Positions 49,484-58,845 of a DNA stretch of 64,000 bases are shown here, in pieces. The notes under the pieces were generated by a model. That model did not search any database, was not told where the DNA came from, and worked only from the letters and a program-made list of their open reading frames with translations. This DNA is from Stropharia rugosoannulata. Taxonomy: Eukaryota > Basidiomycota > Agaricomycetes > Agaricales > Strophariaceae. Within the stretch, counting starts at the first letter, position 1; each line of letters begins with the position of its first letter. The DNA is taken from positions 2,852,001 through 2,916,000 of the forward strand of contig JANCIK010000010.1 of assembly GCA_028532985.1 (NCBI GenBank). The letters run 5' to 3'. The translations under genes and the position numbers were made by a program.

Positions 49484-50821
49484 TTATGACGTCGGGATGT
49501 CAGTCTCGAGACAAGGCTCGCATATAGTGGTAGTACGGAACATTGTCACTGGAGGCGCAGTAACGGTTTCTGTGGCAGTGATGGTAATGTATACTGGTGG
49601 TAAAGTCAACGTAGAGAACGCAGTGCTTGTGGTGGCGGCGGTACAGTCTGTGACAGTCATTGTTTCAGGAATGCAGGGAGTCAGCATCGACGTCGTTGGG
49701 ATACTTGGGGGTGGCACTATTGGAGGAATGCTTGACGGAGTGGTTATCTCACGGACCACTGGCGAAGAGATAACTGATGTCGAAAGAGTTGTCGTGGTCC
49801 CAGATGTTGTAATAATTGGCGGAGGTACCTGCGAGGTTGATACCGATGGTCGAGGAACCACGGGCGTACCAGTTGTTGTGATGCTTGGCAGAGGAACCAC
49901 AGGTGTCCCAGACGTCGTGATGCTTGGCGGAGGCACCTGCGAGGTTGATACAGATGGTGGAGGAACAACGGGCGTACCAGACGTAGTGATGCTTGGTGGA
50001 GGAACAACGGGCGTACCAGTTGTTGTGATACTTGGTGGAGGCACCTGCGAGGTTGATACGGACGGTGGAGGAACCACGGGCGTACCAGTTGTTGTGATAC
50101 TTGGTGGAGGCACCTGCGACGTCGTTACTGATGGTGGAGGGACTATAGGCGTACCAGATGTTGTGATGCTTGGTGGAGGAACCACGGGCGTACCAGTTGT
50201 CGTGATGCTTGGTGGAGGAACCTGCGAGGTTGATACCGATGGTGGAGGAACTACGGGCGTACCAGATGACGTGATACTTGGTGGAGGTACCTGCGAGGTT
50301 GATATGGATGGTGGGGGAACAACGGGTGTGCCAGTCCCAGATGTTGTGATACTTGACAGAGGAACGGGAGGTGTTGTTATGAAGGAAGGAGGGGGAACAA
50401 CAGGCGTGGACGGTGGCAAGGAAGAGGTGGTCTGGACAGTCAAAGTCGGAGGTGGTATTAGATGCGAAACAAAAGTAGGAGTTTTGACTATGTTCGTGGT
50501 GAAACACTCGACAACCTCTACAACACTTTGGCCAAGCGTAGTGGAGGTCAGTCTCATTTCGTAACGAGTTTGCGATTGACTGCATTCGGCGACGTAGGCG
50601 ATGATTGTCTCCTCATAGACGGACCATCCAGATTGCGCTGGAGCATAGAGGGTTACGGCTCGGGTTGTCACGTCCCCATCAGCGAGTTCCGTTCTTGCCT
50701 CTCCAATAAAGGTTTGTAGACCAACATTCGGACAGTTCTCGCAGTCGGCTGCTGCGGCCAGTCCAATACTAAAGTGAAAAATGCCTAAGATGGAGGCGAT
50801 GAAAATGGCAAAGCCCTGCAT
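49484..50821 (-). CDS. Secreted Pro/Ser/Thr-rich tandem-repeat protein
   Basis: Seen: an intron-free 445-residue frame, unusual here. A signal peptide (MQGFAIFIASILGIFHFSIG) is followed by a small Cys-containing N-terminal part (ADCENCPNVGLQTFIGEART, AYVAECSQSQTRYEMRLTS, VVECFTT). About 200 residues of a repeat alternating TTGTPVVPPPS and STSQVPPPSI follow, and then a Thr/Val-rich C-terminal part with paired cysteines (TVTDCTAATTSTAFSTLTLP, TTTICEPCLETDIPTS). Known: such mucin-like stretches in fungi are heavily O-mannosylated and common in wall or surface proteins. No GPI signal is visible at the end. Inferred: secreted or wall-associated structural protein or adhesin; no enzyme domain is seen. 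A TATA-like box lies about 60 nt upstream. Confidence 0.75.
   Translation of the reverse strand: MQGFAIFIASILGIFHFSIGLAAAADCENCPNVGLQTFIGEARTELADGDVTTRAVTLYAPAQSGWSVYEETIIAYVAECSQSQTRYEMRLTSTTLGQSVVEVVECFTTNIVKTPTFVSHLIPPPTLTVQTTSSLPPSTPVVPPPSFITTPPVPLSSITTSGTGTPVVPPPSISTSQVPPPSITSSGTPVVPPPSVSTSQVPPPSITTTGTPVVPPPSITTSGTPIVPPPSVTTSQVPPPSITTTGTPVVPPPSVSTSQVPPPSITTTGTPVVPPPSITTSGTPVVPPPSVSTSQVPPPSITTSGTPVVPLPSITTTGTPVVPRPSVSTSQVPPPIITTSGTTTTLSTSVISSPVVREITTPSSIPPIVPPPSIPTTSMLTPCIPETMTVTDCTAATTSTAFSTLTLPPVYITITATETVTAPPVTMFRTTTICEPCLETDIPTS
49800..50400 (-). repeat. In-frame minisatellite coding PPPSITT(S/T)GTPVV units
   Basis: The phrases GGTGGAGGAACCACGGGCGT and GGCACCTGCGAGGTTGATAC (plus strand) recur many times with few changes. 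They form two alternating unit types of about 30-36 nt. Confidence 0.85.
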
Positions 50822-50881
50822 CGTAGTTCTGCGAGTTTAACCAGAGTGCTTGATTCTAAGATGGAGCAACCAAAGACGAGG

Positions 50882-50887
50882 TTTATA
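50882..50887 (-). promoter_or_regulatory. TATA-like box of the repeat-protein gene
   Basis: TATAAA on the minus strand about 60 nt upstream of the start codon at 50821. Confidence 0.45.
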
Positions 50888-53226
50888 TCTTCCTAGCGCT
50901 TGATAACTCGTCCATTCTGCAGATGTTCATCGGCGATGTAGATAATTCAGGGTCAATCAGCATGTCATATCTGCACTCGAACGCGCATTGAATTCACGCC
51001 TTTTGCGTGTGTAAGAACTTGCTGCATTTTTTGGTCAATACGCGGTTATTAAAATTAGAAGAAATTGCAATCACCTGGAATGGACACGTTGAGCACTTGC
51101 AGCTCCAACTGCACGGTGGAAATGAGGCATTCCTGAGAGTATGATTGCTGCAATGCGAAAAAGGTAAGGTTTGCGTCCTCAACATACATTTCAGAGCGTA
51201 AAGCGGCTAGCGTAGAACTTTTGCTTCTTTGTGGACAGTTTCCTGAGTCTTCCAAGTACCGATGTTAAGACAAGACTTTGGGTAGTCTCTGCCAGCCCAT
51301 CCTCTTTCGGTTGATATACCCAATTTGGGTCCAACTGGGGTCACCTATATAGGTCACACTGAGAAGCGATTTGGAATTTACATGTGTGATGTTTTCTGAG
51401 GTTGGCTTAAGAAAGACAGATAAGCCAAGCAGTCTTGCTAGAGCCCAACTAGTAGAGCCAAAAGCAAATCAAAAGGGAGCTTGAAGCGGCGGCCATGGGC
51501 CTGTGCGGCCCGCGGGATGTTAAACACGTGATTATTGGGTCTATTCAATTTCGTGAGCAAACAAATTTACAAATTTAACAAAACCCAATCTCAGCGTCAA
51601 CCTTCAGCTTTCCAGCTTGCCAACCTATTGCCAACAACTTACAATATGATTCTCTTTCGTTTTGCTGAAAGCAACCAATACCCCCCTACCCTTACTTTTT
51701 CTCAGTCGCCTAAACTTCGGGTCAGGTGGAACATCATATCCTACGACTATACTGTGGCATAAACCTATCTACAATCAGCCTGTTGCAAAAGAACTGTCGG
51801 AAGCATAAGGGTTTTGAAGTAACTCTCAACGATACTCTTTAATTGGCTATTTGGTGGCCGTATCTCCGTCAGCATGCTGCGTTGCAAGCCTACTTGCTTG
51901 AACGCTTAACCTTTTAAACGCTTGCAGCAATGCACCTCCCTCGCCCGCAGCCTACTTCATGATATATGTACCATGTCTCACTCTTCACAATTCCAGCAGT
52001 TCGGCAACAAGAAGGACAAGGTGGGCGGGTTCCAAATGTTCGGCCCGTCTCAGCGCATATACTCAGGGAATACTCAGCACTTTTGATGCTCCTGCTCTAG
52101 CCTAACCACCTGCTCAAACCTTGAGCGTTTCCGGAAACATCTCAGAGCATTATATTCAGTACCTTTGATGCTCCTCTCTAGCCCGGCCACCTGCTCAAAT
52201 GTGGGCATTTTCAGCTATATCGCTGCGCATATACTCACACCCTTGGTGTTCCTGCTTAACCACGCCATATTTACATAAAGGATTTGGACCTGCTCGGGCT
52301 TCGGACAAAAGGCGTCAGCCAGGCGCTCTCATGCAATCTGCTCTACAATCAAATCAGAACGCCTCTACTTTCAGACGATATAAATGCCGAATAGTCGGGC
52401 ATCATCAATTCATTCCTTAGTAATTCATCTCACGACCCGTCTATGATCGTACGCGTTTTGGCTGGCCATCGCTCCAGTTGAATGGCACGACTGTTTAGTC
52501 GATTTCAAATTTCTGCAGTCTGGCAGTTCCGACGAAGCAAATTGTCAGAACGGCATGGTCAAATTTTCAATTTTAACAGATGTAATTATGGCACAACTTC
52601 CCAACGCACGTCATCCTTGGTTTAACCTCGTCAGATGTTCAAAAAAATGAATATACTCGAGCCAGTGTGCACACAAACTGTGCAAAGAAGTCCATCTCAC
52701 GGTCTACTTGTGGTTAGCGTCCCCATTTTGCCATTTTGCCCATTTTGGCTGATCATCGTACCAGCGACCTGGCGCTCGTCTCTGGTGACCTCTATCCCCC
52801 AAATTTGAAGTGGTAATATATCATCAAAAATGGTTCAAATTTTTTTATCGTTGACACTTACCAACAATGGTAACTATTCACTTGATGACCCGCTACTATG
52901 AACCAATTGTACAAGCCACCCCATCCGAGTATGTACGTCCAAATCTATATCAGACTGAACTATAAAATCACGTATACAGGCGGAGCATGCTTACCCGTTA
53001 AACCAAATAAGGAGCAACAGTATGTCTGAACTTTGAAGTGTGGCTTGATGCCCCAACCCAGTACGCCTGACAGGCATCAGGCCCATTTAACCGCGTTGGC
53101 CGTGCATCAGGTTCACTGATTTCACCGACTCAGCGATTGGGGCGCATTGAGAATCGCAGCCCTTGATTTGAGCTAACCCCTCTGTCGGGCGATATTATTA
53201 CGTTAGCACCGGTAGACAATGCAGCA
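50888..53226. other. Long stretch without a recognised gene
   Basis: Small open frames at 50994-51255 (minus) and 51535-51762 (plus) have no family resemblance. The stretch contains the imperfect tandem repeat at about 52.05-52.27 kb and AT-rich sequence with homopolymer runs. No RNA gene could be supported by eye. Confidence 0.45.
52050..52270 (+). repeat. Imperfect tandem repeat, unit about 80-90 bp
   Basis: Two copies share (T)TTTGATGCTCCT, CTCTAGCC and CCACCTGCTCAAA in order (52080-52120 and 52165-52200). GCGCATATACTCA occurs before the first and again at 52225, where a partial third copy begins. Confidence 0.65.
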
Positions 53227-53232
53227 TATAAG
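53227..53232 (+). promoter_or_regulatory. TATA-like box of the MetE-like gene
   Basis: TATAAG, 72 nt upstream of the ATG at 53304 but only about 12 nt before the ATG at 53244. This favours 53304 as the start, since transcription would normally begin beyond 53244. Confidence 0.5.
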
Positions 53233-53303
53233 GCCGGTGTACTATGGGACTTCCTCAAACCAGTGAACCCGCACCAACCTTCTTATTCGCAAAGTACATA
53301 GAA

Positions 53304-55206
53304 ATGTCTTCGCCCATCGTCAAACGGCCTGCCCGCGCCTCCCATGTTGGCTCTCTGCTGCGCCCCAAGTACCTCATTGAGAAGCGCAAAGCTTTAAATG
53401 CAGGCGAATGCAAGCCGGAAGATCTAAAACCACTTGAAGATGAGGCCGTTAAACATGTACTGAAACTGCAGCAAGACGTTGGTATCAAGACTGTCACCGA
53501 TGGTGAAATGGGACGGTTAGTTTTGTCTTAAACAGCAGTCATTGCGATAGCCTAATGAATAGCATATCGTAGGGAAATATTCTTTCAAGGCGTGTTTGAT
53601 AAGCTGGGAGGGATGACATTTGTTCCAAAGCGTTTGTCTATGTCTTACCGATCTTCTTTACATATTTTTCTAATACAATTCAATTACAGGACCGATCGCG
53701 ACGTTCAAGGTACCTATTTCCTGACATTGACAAATTTCTTCTACTAGACATCACTCTAGTCGTATATTCCTCGCTTCAAGATTCTGCACGAAGCAGGTGT
53801 TGAGGAGCTGGAAACTTATTATTGCACGGTGCGATCGCCGTCCTCTAGAGTGTTTGCTTCCTAATGCGGCTACCAACAGGGGAAGGTCAAACGAACTCAG
53901 CCGTTTTATGTGGAGGAATTCAAGTATCTTAAGTTCCTTGTTCCTCCCGAGGTAGGTTTCCCGTTATAAAGGATGCTAAACCGAACTGAACAGTCTATAC
54001 ATTTCTAGGAGGTGAAGAACATCAAGCTCACCTTCTGTTCGCCTACATGGTTCCACCAACGACACGGCTCAGATTTGACATACGACTTGTCTGTCTACAA
54101 GAATGACGGTGTGTGCAGACATCCCGTTTTGTCAAGATTATTTTTAATCGTCTGTTCTCCGTTGCTCACAGACGAGTACTTCGCCGACGTCGGCAAGGCG
54201 TACCGCGAGGAGATCGAGGAGCTGTATAATTTGGGCTGCAGTAAGTCCGCCGACGGTGTTATCTTGCATGTAGATGGGTCTTTTCACTCACCGAGCGATT
54301 CAGGGCATATCCAAATCGATGACCCCACCTTCTGCTACTTCTGCCATGATACCATGATTGAAGATATGAAAAAACAAGGCGTTGACAGCGAAGCCCTGCT
54401 TGACACCTACATTCGCGCGATTAATATCGTAACGAAAGACCGGCCGGCTGACCTCACCATGAGTGTGCACATGTGTCGTGGCAATTTTAAGGTCAGTCGC
54501 TCTCGCCCGAGTTGTGTACGTCTACTCCGGCTATAATCTAAGCGCATCCGTCGTCAACAGGGCGGCCTTCACTTTTCAGAGGGGGGATATGGCCGCATCG
54601 CTCTCAAACTATTCACCACCCTGGACGTGGACGCGTACTATGTAAGCGCGCCACTAGATATCCGCTGAATGCTCATAACCTCACTCTTTTAATAGCTCGA
54701 ATACGACACCGACAGGGCAGGGGACTTCTCACCGCTGAAATTCCTTCCCCTCGGGAAGGTCGTCGTTCTAGGGATTGTGACCACAAAAACTGCGAAGGTG
54801 GGTGTTTTGGCGGATGCGCATAATATATCCGACAGAAGCATGACTGATGGGTGACGTTCTTTTCGCAGCTCGAACCAATGGAAATGCTCAAGTCCCGTGT
54901 GTACGAAGCCGTAGACGTTTTATGCCACGGGAACCCTCCGCGTTCGAGGGAGGTAGCTCTAGACCAGTGGGTGTAACATGTGTTATCGACTTCTTATCTG
55001 CTAAACCCCTCATTAGGCTGGCAATTAGCACGCAATGTGGATTTGCCTCACAGTGGGAAGGGAACCCCTTAACAGAAGAAGTGAGAGATAACTCTGGAAG
55101 ACCGATTATAAAACTAACAAACAGAAATTGCATGTAGGATGAGCGCAAAAAGCTCTCCCTGCTTGTGGAAACTGCCAGGCAGCTTTGGCCGAATAGTGAT
55201 ATCTGA
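53304..55206 (+). CDS. MetE-like (cobalamin-independent methionine synthase C-terminal fold) single-domain protein
   Basis: Seen: start MSSPIVKRPARASHVGSLLR, then LKLQQDVGIKTVTDGEMGR, KNIKLTFCSPTWFHQRHGS, EEIEELYNLGC, HIQIDDPTFCYFCHD, and a zinc-site-like SVHMCRGNFK. After an intron come GRIALKLFTTLDVDAYYLEY and FLPLGKVVVLGIVTTKTAKL. Then follow a helix with KSRVYEAVDVL and STQCGFASQWEGNPLTEE (late zinc-type Cys). A last exon ends LVETARQLWPNSDI. Known: these resemble the UROD/MetE-like proteins that keep the H-x-C...C zinc site and folate-barrel of MetE but lack its N-terminal barrel. In many fungi such proteins accompany MetE and their substrate is unknown. Inferred: about 380 residues, cytosolic methyltransferase-like. 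At least seven introns. Convergent with the patatin-VWA gene, 308 nt apart. Confidence 0.82.
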
Positions 55207-55514
55207 CCATGAGCTAAAATTGCTGGTACATGAATAATTTCTTATATATGTAACAATATGCTGCAGATCAAATGTATGTGAAGTAACATTTGCTCAAATC
55301 GTTCCTCGGCTTCAAGCACAACGGAAGAAAGGTCGCACAGCTTCGGTATAAAACTTGGAAGATTTCTGAGACCGCGTAGCGGGTGGTTAAGGCTTGTCAG
55401 GAGTCTGAGAAAATTCGCATTATTAACAAGACTAGTGGGAAATTTAACGAAGGAAAAGAGTCGTACAGTCCGCTTGAGGTCCACGCTTCGAATCTCCACG
55501 AAGGCAATCTTGGT

Positions 55515-57839
55515 TCACACCAGACTCGGTCCAAGAAGAGGACGTAGACTGGGATGGATACCACCCAGAAGAATGCGCTCGAGTTCCTCTGTGGTCAAAG
55601 TCTTGCCATTGTAAGGGACCGTGTCGACCATTCCCTAGGTAGCTTCAAGTTAACGTGTATGTGAAATTGTGTGAAAGAGATTATACTGACGACTTTGGCT
55701 GCATTGTACGACAAGTTTTGTAGCGCATGTTGTGCTTTAGCGTCATTACCTATTTGCACAAACTGAATGCCAATGCAGTTAGGGTGATGCTTGCCGGCCT
55801 TGATATTTTTCTCCGTATCTGCTATGACGTCTTCCGGTCTGGGTTTGTCGTCTATAAGCAAAATAAAAATAAAAAATGAGGTTAGAAAATTAAGACACCA
55901 ATATCAGATTTTGAACACGTACTTGGCCTTCCATCCGTAATAACTATGATATCAAGCGGTGCTATTTTGCCATATTCATCAGGATTATTTGCTGCCGCAT
56001 TCAGCTTGCGTAAGTGCTCGTCAAGGTGCCTTTTAAGGGCGGCTCCGGTCGGCGTGCCCTCTGAAATTTAATTAGAGCATTGACAACTCAAGAAGAGCCT
56101 TGTCGTCGTACTAGAGAGAGAAACATCACTAAAAACGCTCAGTAAGGTAGGCTTGCCCTATTTTCTCATTAACACATTGACTAGATACTTGATATGTTAT
56201 ATTACCTGTATTTGAGTGGCGACCTTGGTATTGTTTAAGAAGGCGAGATCGACAGAGTGTGCGTTATAATCCAATGCATGCTGTGTAATCCCAGCCAGTG
56301 CGTCCCTTGCCTCATCCCATAATGATTCCATCTAGTGTATGCACTGTGGTCAACCACTGCTATTGACAAGCATAAGCTTAATAACTTTACCGATTTCGAG
56401 TCATCCACGATAAATAACACATGATACCGTCTGCGCAGTAATCAAGTCCAATCAGCATCAGAGTTGAACACAGAGCCAGAGAGTGAAGTAATCACTGACT
56501 GGAGATATTCCATGACTGTAGCGGGCCTTCTTTTGTCAAGCTGTGGGTCATAGCCTGTGTTTACCGTCCCGACTGGTGGTGGCGGTGGATCAAGGCTGCG
56601 TATATTGTCCGGTGCTATAGGCCGAGTGTCTTCATTGACTAGAGAGCCGACAACGTTAGTCATGATATCCTTCCCCTCCGCATCCTCACACCAGCGATCA
56701 ATACAATCTTTGATGGTTTGCTCGCATAAAATATCAGTAAAAGCTATGGGGTCAAGGTCGGTCGGTGGGTCAATGCGGAAGTAAGATCCCGGTGAAAAAG
56801 ATGTGGCGGCTTTCAAATGTTCTCCCGTCGTCTCTGCAGAAACGTACACGAGCTTCTTTACTATATATGTCGCATCGCGGCGTTCTGCTTCTGTGGTAGT
56901 CCCGAGCTTTGCGATAATCCGGTCGACGTGAGGGGCGCAGTAGGCATCAGTCGCTGACCAGCTCTCCCACTTGCTTTGAACGGAGCGGGGAACGAGTGAG
57001 CCTATATTGGTACCAAGACTGGTGATTAGGACATTCCTCGGGTTAGGCCATAGAAGTTTAGATTCTCTTTGAGCTAACACGATCGGATTGTTGAATCCAA
57101 AGAAAGCTGAGTCCTGAAAGGTATACTTGTTCTCGATGTAAGTGCGCGGCACGTAGCCATAAAAAGGTGTAGCTAAAGCTGCGTATGCTGCTTCACGGAT
57201 GAGCCACTGGTGCGATGCAGGCCGTATAGTGGTAGGAGCTCTGAAGGAGCGGATACAGTGAGCTTGACCTGTATAATTAGGCTCTCCTGCTGTAACGACA
57301 ACGGAGACCTGGCAGGGCTGTGACATAATTTATTAGGTTACTCAATCAAAACGGCATAAAAGCTACCACTGACGTTAGCAATTTCAGCACTCAGAGCCGG
57401 TGGAGTAAGCATAGGAGCGTCAGACGAAGAAGCATGTCGTTCGATCAAGGAGGCCAGTGCAGTTGTATAAGAATGTGCCTTGAATTCGGTATTTGCAAAA
57501 ACGTTTTTCCAGAGCTGTGCTTCGTCGTCGCCACAGCATTGTCGCACAAGATTCTTGTACTCAGAGAGAGCCGTATCACAGTCTAAACGAAGTCGACCAA
57601 GCATTATGGCAATCAGGGCTCCAGATGATGTACCACAGATAAGATCAAAGACATCGCAAGGGAGTAGAGCCTTTTTTGCCCTGAAGGACGCATTCCGAAC
57701 GATTCTGTCGATGATGTACAAAGGTCCAATACCCCGGAAAGCGTATCCGTCAATGATGAGAATTCGTTTTGTCTCAGCTGCTATGGTTTTAGATTAGAAA
57801 TGCACTTCAAGCAATAAAATGTAAGTTACCGCCACTCAT
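55515..57839 (-). CDS. Patatin-like phospholipase fused to a VWA domain
   Basis: Seen: a tiny first exon (MSG) joined by a GTAACT donor at 57829 to AAETKRILIIDGYAFRGIGP, where the usual oxyanion D-G-G-G-x-R-G reads D-G-Y-A-F-R-G. The nucleophile motif VFDLICGTSSGALIAIM is intact (Ser codon about 57626-57628). The Asp motif reads FQDSAFFGFNNP (usually D-G-A/G). The following exon ends YLQ and joins by a GTCAGT donor and a 69-nt intron to RYHVLFIVDDSKSM (MIDAS D-x-S-x-S). Then come VDLAFLNNTKVATQIQ and LDIIVITDG, and CIGIQFVQIGNDAKAQ. The last exon runs TLTTEELERILLGGIHPSLR to the stop at 55515. Known: patatins cut acyl groups from phospholipids with a Ser-Asp dyad; VWA domains bind partners through a metal. 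Inferred: an intracellular lipid-acting or pseudo-lipase effector whose VWA selects a partner. Fusion is supported by phase, not by transcripts. Confidence 0.7.
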
Positions 57840-58845
57840 TGCAGCGTGTAATTTCAGTTTAGAACTTCAATGTGAGTTGAGTACTGGTGAAGCTTGAAGC
57901 AGTTACCGGCTGAGAGGATTTGGCGGAGAAAGACAGACGCGTTTCTTGCGCGCGTTTCGATGCCAGTTTTGTAGGGTACTCTTCATTGAAAGGATCCAGC
58001 ATGTAGTCATCCGATAGATAGATCAGATTAGCCAAGGCAGCCCACGCGCATTACAATTGAACACCTTGTTCGGAGCTATGGGCGCTTAAGGGATAATCGA
58101 AATGAAGAAAAGAACTTTCTACGTTTGAATAGGCCAGGAGCGTTGAAGCGCCACGCAGAACACGCACTGCAGGCATCTGATCAAAGAAAAGGATGAGGTT
58201 TCAATCGAATTTCCTAAATGAATGAGGAGCAAAAATAGGACAGAGCTCATGTACACCATGTAAGCAAGAAGGGAGGGTGACATGTATGAGCATGTTCCAG
58301 ACAATGGGCAAAACGTTTAGGCATCGTGCTGCGATAGTAATCATGGTTCTTCCATTTCCAGCATTTGACAGCTCAGCTGCTCAGTGTATGCAGGTGGTAT
58401 GGTCCGAGACCATCGTCTGCGATGGTGTTCAACGAGGTCAATGAGGTTCTACGACTTCCGGATGGATGTAGTTATCATTTATGGAAGAGTGCATTGCGGA
58501 ACAAGACGGAAGCGCGTACATCATGTACATCAAATTCTAACTCAGCTGGCGTTATCCGTGTGCAGCTCCGAGTCTGACATTGTTGGTCCTTCAAGTTTCA
58601 AGCTTCAAAGTTCACATTCAGTACTCACAGTATGTAAGTGTTCTCGAACTGGAACAGTTGAGTCGAACTGATCTGGAATTATCTCGCTCCTCACTTTCTC
58701 AATATTCAGTTACACAAGATCGAAAATAAGAAAGTTATATATTTTATTTATGTAGCAGTAGGAATGTACATATCATATGGCACGGCGATGTGGTAATGAG
58801 GTACTACTCTCGGACGAGGTTGCTAGAAATAACTTTAACATGGGC
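57840..58845. other. Intergenic region
   Basis: Promoter side of the patatin-VWA gene and 3' side of the PPO-family gene. Open frames at 58365-58671 lack any family resemblance. Confidence 0.45.

Noticed and set aside
49497..50564. Plus-strand 355-codon open frame opposite the secreted repeat protein (GGGTTGVPVV repeats)
   Set aside because: Mirror image of the Pro/Thr minisatellite. The minus frame has the signal peptide, cysteines and a TATA-like box, so it is the real gene.
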